Positions 59,193-64,000 of a stretch of 64,000 nucleotides of DNA are shown in pieces. Origin of the DNA: a virus; the IMG/VR virus record IMGVR_UViG_3300009104_001827, positions 1 to 64,000 of that record. One strand, 5' to 3'. The notes under the pieces were generated by a model that did no database searches, was not told the DNA's origin, and saw nothing but the letters and a program-made list of their open reading frames with translations. Each line of letters starts with the position of its first letter. The stretch's first letter is position 1. The translations under genes were made by a program, and so were the position numbers.

Positions 59193-60179
59193 TTAGGTAA
59201 TAACTTCACAATCCACCTCCAATAGCGATGATAGATCTCCACCTCCAGCATAACTAATTGCGCTCTGGAGGTCTTGTTCAATCTCTAAAAGTTTTTCAGA
59301 ATACGAGAACCCGCTTGCAGTAATCTCTCTCTGAACTCCCTCGACGTGATTTCTGTGACCTTTATTCTCTGCGCTGGCAGAACCAAAATAAGCTTTTCGT
59401 TTTAAGCCATCGGCACAAAGAATCGTCTTCGCCGGACTGTCGTTGCAACCCGCAAATAAAGCGCCAGCCATAACCATAAAGGCGCCCGCATGAATTGCCT
59501 TAGCAATATCCCCGGAGGAAGTTATGCCCCCATCGGCAATAATTGGAACTTTGTCGTCGCCCGTTCCGGCATATACTCCAGCACATTTTTGCACACAAGA
59601 AAACATTGGCATTGTGAATCCTGTCTTATCTTTTGTAGTACAAGGACTTCCTTGTCCGATGCCCACCTTAACTATAGACGCTCCCCATTTATATAAGTCC
59701 CTTACCGCCAACTCTGTCGTTACATTGCCCGCAATGATTTTGCACCCATCCATAAAACAGGCGGGCGCCTGCTGGAGTAGGAACTTAATCATTTTTTCCA
59801 TTTTCCTGCAATGGCCATGTGCAATATCGATTGTAATATAATCTACTCTAAGATTTTCGTTTGAAATTTGTTTAATTATATGCTCATCTTCTGTTTGTAC
59901 TCCAATGCTAATTGAAATTGTCTTCCAATTTTCTTTATTTGCTTTACGCACAAAGTCTACAATATCTATATTAAATCTATGCATGATGTAGAAATAATGA
60001 TTCTCTGATAGCCACCGCGCCAAACCCTCATCTATGACCGACTTCATGTTTGCGGGAATGATGGGCAGCTTGAACGAATCTCCATTGAAAAGGGAGACTG
60101 AGGTGTCGCATTCTGAGCGAGAACTGCAATCACTATACCTAGGGACTAGGCAAACATCTGAGTATTTAAACAGTTTCAT
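59193..60179 (-). CDS. guaC: GMP reductase
   Basis: 328 residues from ATG 60179 (MKLFKYSDV). Converts GMP to IMP with NADPH. TIM-barrel IMPDH/GMPR markers: LPIIPANMKSVID, SISIGVQTEDEHI, YITIDIAHGH, IIAGNVTTE, VKVGIGQGSPCTTKDKTG (catalytic Cys), VPIIADGGITSSGDIAKAI, FGSASAENKGH. The short tail without CBS domains favours GMP reductase over IMPDH. Phage copies are known in a few large genomes; it may supply adenine nucleotides. Confidence 0.85.
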   Translation of the reverse strand: MKLFKYSDVCLVPRYSDCSSRSECDTSVSLFNGDSFKLPIIPANMKSVIDEGLARWLSENHYFYIMHRFNIDIVDFVRKANKENWKTISISIGVQTEDEHIIKQISNENLRVDYITIDIAHGHCRKMEKMIKFLLQQAPACFMDGCKIIAGNVTTELAVRDLYKWGASIVKVGIGQGSPCTTKDKTGFTMPMFSCVQKCAGVYAGTGDDKVPIIADGGITSSGDIAKAIHAGAFMVMAGALFAGCNDSPAKTILCADGLKRKAYFGSASAENKGHRNHVEGVQREITASGFSYSEKLLEIEQDLQSAISYAGGGDLSSLLEVDCEVIT

Positions 60180-61158
60180 ATTGTCGATTGATAAGGGAGT
60201 TAATGGTTCCGAAATGTGCCAGATGAACTGCCCGACTGAAAAGATCACTCTTGAACAATCCAGAAAATAAATAAGCATCTATATTTCTATCATCTATAAA
60301 GTCCCTACTCACGCTAATTGAATTCGTAAGGCTTTCTGCGTAATGCCCCGTCATTGATGGAACATATATAACGTCTCCGGCCTGGATATCATTAACATAA
60401 ACATCGATCGAGCTCATAACTTCTAAAAGTTTACCTGCTTCGGTGGAATTCAATTGAGAAACAATTCTAATGCTGTCCCCCTCTAAAGAAAACCTTAACG
60501 ATTCCAGTAAGGGATTATCAAACTTACCCTCAAGAAATATCTGTTGATCTGGAGGAATAATAAAAAACCTTTTAATGCCACAGCACTGCTGAATCGTCGT
60601 GTGAATATCGTCATGGTCGCTGTGTAATTCGCTAAGTGTTCCTTTGGGGCCTATAAAAAACCAAGTGTGCATATGCCCGTATACTACCGCATCCCTGAAG
60701 GTAGGTAAATATCTGTCGAACCAATCTCCAAAAAATGACGGGCAAGAGACGTGCTTTATGAAATCTTCTAGGTGCTCGCAATTTAACGCAAGGCAATATA
60801 GTTTATCTTCTATAGTGAAATCGCTAAAAGTCGTATCTCCTGACGAAGGGTGGTAAACCATTGCATTCTTGAGCGGACTGCCCTCAATAATATAGTCTAT
60901 ATATTGATGTAGGGTTGCTGTGATCTGCTCCTCATTTTGACAGAGCGAGCGCTTTAGCTTAATCTCCTTGTCTGGCAATCTTTGTTTAAAATTATCAAAA
61001 TTTAACGTTCTTGCTAGCTCGTTATCTATAGCGTCTTTAAAGACGCAGGGTTTATCTCTGTCCAGCTGAAAATCTACCGCAGAGGGGCGCGGTTTGTACT
61101 GTAAGCTAAGCTTAGGTTTAACACAAGCCTTATTCACTTGTGAAAAACCCAATACCAT
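60166..61158 (-). CDS. JmjC/cupin_8-type oxygenase
   Basis: Start ATG at 61158 (MVLGFSQVN); the frame is open to a TTG at 61200. The Fe(II) facial triad is likely LSELHSDHDDIH (His-x-Asp) and the later TGHYAESL His. TWFFIGPKGTLS and CGIKRFFIIPPDQ are the strands of the JmjC barrel. Overlaps the GMP-reductase gene. Probably hydroxylates a protein or nucleotide; substrate unknown. Confidence 0.7.
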   Translation of the reverse strand: MVLGFSQVNKACVKPKLSLQYKPRPSAVDFQLDRDKPCVFKDAIDNELARTLNFDNFKQRLPDKEIKLKRSLCQNEEQITATLHQYIDYIIEGSPLKNAMVYHPSSGDTTFSDFTIEDKLYCLALNCEHLEDFIKHVSCPSFFGDWFDRYLPTFRDAVVYGHMHTWFFIGPKGTLSELHSDHDDIHTTIQQCCGIKRFFIIPPDQQIFLEGKFDNPLLESLRFSLEGDSIRIVSQLNSTEAGKLLEVMSSIDVYVNDIQAGDVIYVPSMTGHYAESLTNSISVSRDFIDDRNIDAYLFSGLFKSDLFSRAVHLAHFGTINSLINRQYETV

Positions 61159-61261
61159 CCCTGATGCACCAAGATATACAAAGTCCGGCGGCGCCCACAA
61201 TCCAGTCTCCCGGAAAAAATTCTGGGTAAGTTGAATTTGCTGCTGCTAATAGTTCGATCAT
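61130..61261 (-). CDS. Small hydrophobic protein (43 aa)
   Basis: ATG at 61261 overlaps the TGA of the upstream gene (ATGA). MIELLAAANSTYPEFFPGDW, IVGAAGLCISWCIRDGIGFF. Weak membrane helix. Overlaps the start of the JmjC gene by 29 bp; only one of these starts may be used. Confidence 0.4.
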   Translation of the reverse strand: MIELLAAANSTYPEFFPGDWIVGAAGLCISWCIRDGIGFFTSE

Positions 61262-61797
61262 CTGAATTCCTTTCTTAGTAGTCTCCACCTATCGGAGTCG
61301 ATTGTTTTTGTGCCATCATTAATAGCATATAACATATCAACGATTTCGTCAAGAGAATTATAAATATATTTATGTGGAAACATTCCTAACATCCAAAGCG
61401 GGGTCTTTGTTTTGCCTCCCTCCATGCTTACGAAGACGGGCTTCTTCATTCTTACTGCGGTTACAATCTCTTCTGCGCTTCCCCAGCTAGCAACATCAGG
61501 AACAAGATGAGCTATAATAAAATCGCTTCTATCTACAAGGTTAAGGTCATATGCCCTCACTGTCTTCATTCTTTCGGTTACCCGGTCATACTGTTTAGTT
61601 TTCATCCACGTATCCATTTCTTCTCTCGTACCTTCGTCCTCCTCTACATCTTTCATGAAAGGTTTATTATATGGGTCAAAGCAGGTGACCCCGAGCGACT
61701 TTAATCTATCGGTGACTTCAGCCCTCCAGTTCCTTCCTGAGAGGTACTGCATGTGCCCAACTAAATATGTCTTGGTTCTATACAATAAATTTGACAT
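61258..61797 (-). CDS. Nucleoside 2-deoxyribosyltransferase-like (SLOG/TIR-like fold)
   Basis: 179 residues. TYLVGHMQYLSGRNWRAEVT (P-loop-like), LGVTCFDPYNKP, AYDLNLVDRSDFIIAHLVPD, SWGSAEEIVTAVRMKKPVFV: the D-x-x-D and G-S-A-E features of nucleoside deoxyribosyltransferases. The family transfers deoxyribose between bases or hydrolyses nucleotides. Promoter with a palindromic operator upstream. Confidence 0.65.
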   Translation of the reverse strand: MSNLLYRTKTYLVGHMQYLSGRNWRAEVTDRLKSLGVTCFDPYNKPFMKDVEEDEGTREEMDTWMKTKQYDRVTERMKTVRAYDLNLVDRSDFIIAHLVPDVASWGSAEEIVTAVRMKKPVFVSMEGGKTKTPLWMLGMFPHKYIYNSLDEIVDMLYAINDGTKTIDSDRWRLLRKEFR

Positions 61798-61803
61798 ATT
61801 ATA

Positions 61804-61832
61804 ACCTTACCATATCGGTAAGGATTTGTCAA
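61804..61832 (-). promoter_or_regulatory. Promoter with palindromic operator
   Basis: TTGACA (61832-61827), 17-bp spacer, TAAGGT (61809-61804); TATAAT lies directly before ATG 61797. CCTTACC-ATATC-GGTAAGG (61805-61823) is a perfect 7-bp inverted repeat over the spacer. Confidence 0.75.
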
Positions 61833-61835
61833 GTG

Positions 61836-62408
61836 TTATTCTTCGGGCGGCTTTGATTCGGATTCGGTCTTGGGCTCGGGTTGAATAAGCCCCGCGTTCA
61901 AGCCGGGGTCTCCATCTACATCTCTCCACGTAGCCGAATACTCTCCAATATCATGTCCGGGGTGCTCCTCGCGAGATAAGCTCTCAATCTCCCCTGTTTC
62001 CCCAAAATCCTCGTTTATGTATCCAAGGCTTTGGAGGATATTGCGGGTGTACTTTGTCTCTGGCATTGGGGGTACGTTCAAAAATCCGGGCGCACTGGGA
62101 TCTCTCCACTCATCGCCCTGCGGGGCATCTCTGAGCTCCTGTCTCCACGCTCTGATCGCAAGTTCTTCGCTATCCGTTAAGGGGCTATCTCCAACCACAA
62201 GCCAATCAGTTGCACTCAATAATTCATTCCTTCTTTTCACTGCGTCTGCGATTTTTGCGAACGTCGAAGCGTCCTCTCCGTTAATTAGATTAGTGGAAAC
62301 TTCATCTATGGTCTCTAAGGCCTCCAGCATGGCGAAGGGGTCGAGTAGCTCCATTGCGGGATCCGGATGGATCATCGGGACAGTTGGGTTTTGTTGTTCT
62401 TCACTCAT
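61836..62408 (-). CDS. Phage tail assembly chaperone-like protein
   Basis: 190 residues. Residues 55-95: RRNELLSATDWLVVGDSPLT, DSEELAIRAWRQELRDAPQG, the R-x-x-L-L-x-x-x-D-W ... W-R-x-x-L-R-D plan of tail-fibre/tail assembly chaperones (PF16778-like). Acidic Pro-rich tail. It follows the long virion-type gene 62436..64000 and begins the tail module. Confidence 0.7.
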   Translation of the reverse strand: MSEEQQNPTVPMIHPDPAMELLDPFAMLEALETIDEVSTNLINGEDASTFAKIADAVKRRNELLSATDWLVVGDSPLTDSEELAIRAWRQELRDAPQGDEWRDPSAPGFLNVPPMPETKYTRNILQSLGYINEDFGETGEIESLSREEHPGHDIGEYSATWRDVDGDPGLNAGLIQPEPKTESESKPPEE

Positions 62409-62435
62409 AAAAAATTGTTTTTTAGCTTGTAGGAA

Positions 62436-64000
62436 TTAGTACCCATCTCCCCAGTTTGTAGGGGTGTATGGTGATGTGTGCCATTGATTATAATAATAGG
62501 GCGTACCTTCATCCCACCAATAAGGCTGCTTTCTTCCATTGATCCCCTCAACGAAATTATGGATTGCCGGGCGAGCCTCAAGGTCAATAAAGTAACACTG
62601 TATCCAGTCATCATATACCCCGCCATTGTTAACATAACATGTCTCCAGTGGAAAAATTGAATTATGCTCACCCACGACTTCCACGCCGATTCCCGGAGGA
62701 TTATACGCGAGGGTGAAGACCGACCCCGTACCTCCGGGCTTCAGTTGCTGATGAGAAAACTGAAGCGAAGGAAAGCCCCATAGATCCGTACCAGTGCTTG
62801 TTAAAGCACCCATCGTACCCATATTATGAAGGTAGCTTTTCCCGTATCCGACCCCAGCCGCTCCAGTGCGATCCTCGAGCGGGGTCCCTGGATATTCGCT
62901 TTGATTTAAAAAGTTACATCCACCTATAATCGGCCAATTCTTGACTTCGCCGCTGGTAAGCGTGAAGTGATCCATTGATCCATTGCCGTTTTTATATTTA
63001 AATATTCCCCGGCTATTGGTTTGCGTGTTTGGGGCCGGGAACGTACCACCATGCAGACTCCAGACATGTGCGCCGTTATGTATTGCCGCATGGAAACTAT
63101 GATCGGTAATTCCTCCACCGTATTGATCGTTAAAAAATTCTGAGTATTCAGCCATCCACATCCAACCCCGATCACCAATGTAATTCATTGTTGAGTACTG
63201 CTTGGCTAAATAAATTCTTGCGTCTGCAGAGCAAAAGGAATACGCCGACTCGCATGGACTGTTGATCGTGGCCCCTATGCGGCAATTTTTGCCATTAGGA
63301 TAATGTTGTACGAAATTGTAGCCTCCCTCTGAGAAGCCGGGTTCCGACGGGATGGGAGTTAAGGCCTGTACCTGTGTATTTGAAATTGTCTTCTTCTGCC
63401 AGTGTCGGAAACCTCTTGCGTCAAAATAGGAATAGGTTCCGTCGCCGTCGCTAGGAGCCCCCATTGCGGTTCCAGTAAAATTAGTGTCACCGTTGGAAAT
63501 GTATTGACCCTTTATGACTCCAGGGAGACACTCCGAGAAAACCCCACCGTTAGTAACCGTGCAAGTTTTCCATCCTTGCCACGGTATTTCTTTACTCGTT
63601 CCCGCGACGTTCCAAAAGTTTGCTTCACGTACGGTGCCGCCATCGGTGTAAGATTTGGTCGGCGTTACTCCTCGATAATACCAATTTAAGCTATCGACAT
63701 CGTAATGCTCCCAGTTCGGGTCATTAATATTCCCATGGGCATTAACTAACCAAGAATGATGGTTGAAGTCTCCCCAGTTGATGAAGCCGGTGCCAGAGGT
63801 ATTTGCCTTGTTTGTTGCGCCGCCACTCTTAAGGGTTGTTCCATTGTGGTAAAGTAAAGTATTCGAATCTAAGGTTATTAAGCCCAATGCCCTATACCAC
63901 CCATGATATAAGGGGTCCCAGCAGCATGTTGATACGCCCGCCACCCCGGAGTCGTTGATTCCTACTCTCGCTAATTGTACGATTTGCTTGGGTGCGGCAT
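62436..64000 (-). CDS. Virion-type protein, C-terminal part (partial)
   Basis: The frame is open to the window edge with no stop, so the 5' end is outside; 521 residues are visible. The protein is rich in Trp, Asn, Gly and Tyr. Near-repeats CTVTNGGVFSECLPG and CYVNNGGVYDDWIQC occur at about 150 and 460. Many NGG/WGD turns suggest beta-rich modules of a tail fibre, tip or surface lectin. No family recognised. Confidence 0.6.
   Translation of the reverse strand, partial: AAPKQIVQLARVGINDSGVAGVSTCCWDPLYHGWYRALGLITLDSNTLLYHNGTTLKSGGATNKANTSGTGFINWGDFNHHSWLVNAHGNINDPNWEHYDVDSLNWYYRGVTPTKSYTDGGTVREANFWNVAGTSKEIPWQGWKTCTVTNGGVFSECLPGVIKGQYISNGDTNFTGTAMGAPSDGDGTYSYFDARGFRHWQKKTISNTQVQALTPIPSEPGFSEGGYNFVQHYPNGKNCRIGATINSPCESAYSFCSADARIYLAKQYSTMNYIGDRGWMWMAEYSEFFNDQYGGGITDHSFHAAIHNGAHVWSLHGGTFPAPNTQTNSRGIFKYKNGNGSMDHFTLTSGEVKNWPIIGGCNFLNQSEYPGTPLEDRTGAAGVGYGKSYLHNMGTMGALTSTGTDLWGFPSLQFSHQQLKPGGTGSVFTLAYNPPGIGVEVVGEHNSIFPLETCYVNNGGVYDDWIQCYFIDLEARPAIHNFVEGINGRKQPYWWDEGTPYYYNQWHTSPYTPTNWGDGY

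Overview
The window reads as 64 kb of a large double-stranded DNA tailed-phage genome. The support is an rIIA/rIIB pair, an ATP-dependent DNA ligase, a RuvB-like AAA+ ATPase, dUTPase, dCMP deaminase, a phage tail assembly chaperone-like protein next to a long partial virion-type protein, a phage tmRNA, four tRNAs and well over a hundred tiny, tightly packed genes. Host signals point to a Gram-negative with an outer membrane (several lipoproteins and a porin-like protein). The W-L-G-x-F / L-G-W-I-F-P / W-I-W-T repeat in 47596..48228 is of a kind I associate with Verrucomicrobiota; this is a hint, not proof.

Layout. 1-1.8 kb: end of a sulfotransferase-like gene, an Hsp20 chaperone, a C39-peptidase-like lipoprotein. 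1.9-9.0 kb: a plus-strand island of small gene cassettes. 9.1-17 kb: the same cassette style on the minus strand. Throughout 1.9-16.7 kb, thirteen GC-rich palindromic elements separate the cassettes, usually next to a 24-36 residue membrane peptide. A 73-nt tmRNA-type tRNA-like domain without a message region sits at 8632..8704, and a three-hairpin small RNA at 12412..12535. About 18.07-18.76 kb: a gene-free transcription unit of about 690 nt with its own promoter and terminator, a candidate large structured RNA. 18.8-42 kb: minus-strand early/middle genes (rIIB, rIIA, HhH-GPD protein, DNA ligase, UDG-like protein, macrodomain, tRNA-Leu/Ser/Thr, RuvB-like ATPase). 41.8-44.7 kb: a protein with an acyl-carrier-protein domain, then a DEDD RuvC-like protein followed by four tandem 89-90 bp structured repeats. 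44.9-51.3 kb: a glycosyltransferase-like protein and a cell-envelope set (lipoproteins, porin-like protein). 51.3-55.7 kb: Holliday-type nuclease, dUTPase, dCMP deaminase, tmRNA. 56.1-61.8 kb: a metabolic/modification cluster (citrate-synthase-like, GNAT, GMP reductase, JmjC, deoxyribosyltransferase-like). 61.8-64 kb: start of the tail module.

Expression logic. Nearly every transcription unit starts with an A-tract, TTGACA (or TTGACT), a 17-bp spacer and a TANNNT-like hexamer. In many cases the hexamer lies 6-7 bp before the ATG, so transcription should begin at or next to the start codon (leaderless mRNA). Other genes have an A-rich leader ending in AAAAAATTATG with little Shine-Dalgarno. 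The promoters often overlap the last codons of the gene upstream. A subset carries TTGACA...CTGTCA inverted repeats suggestive of a shared operator.

All functional calls come from motif recognition by eye; no database search was run.
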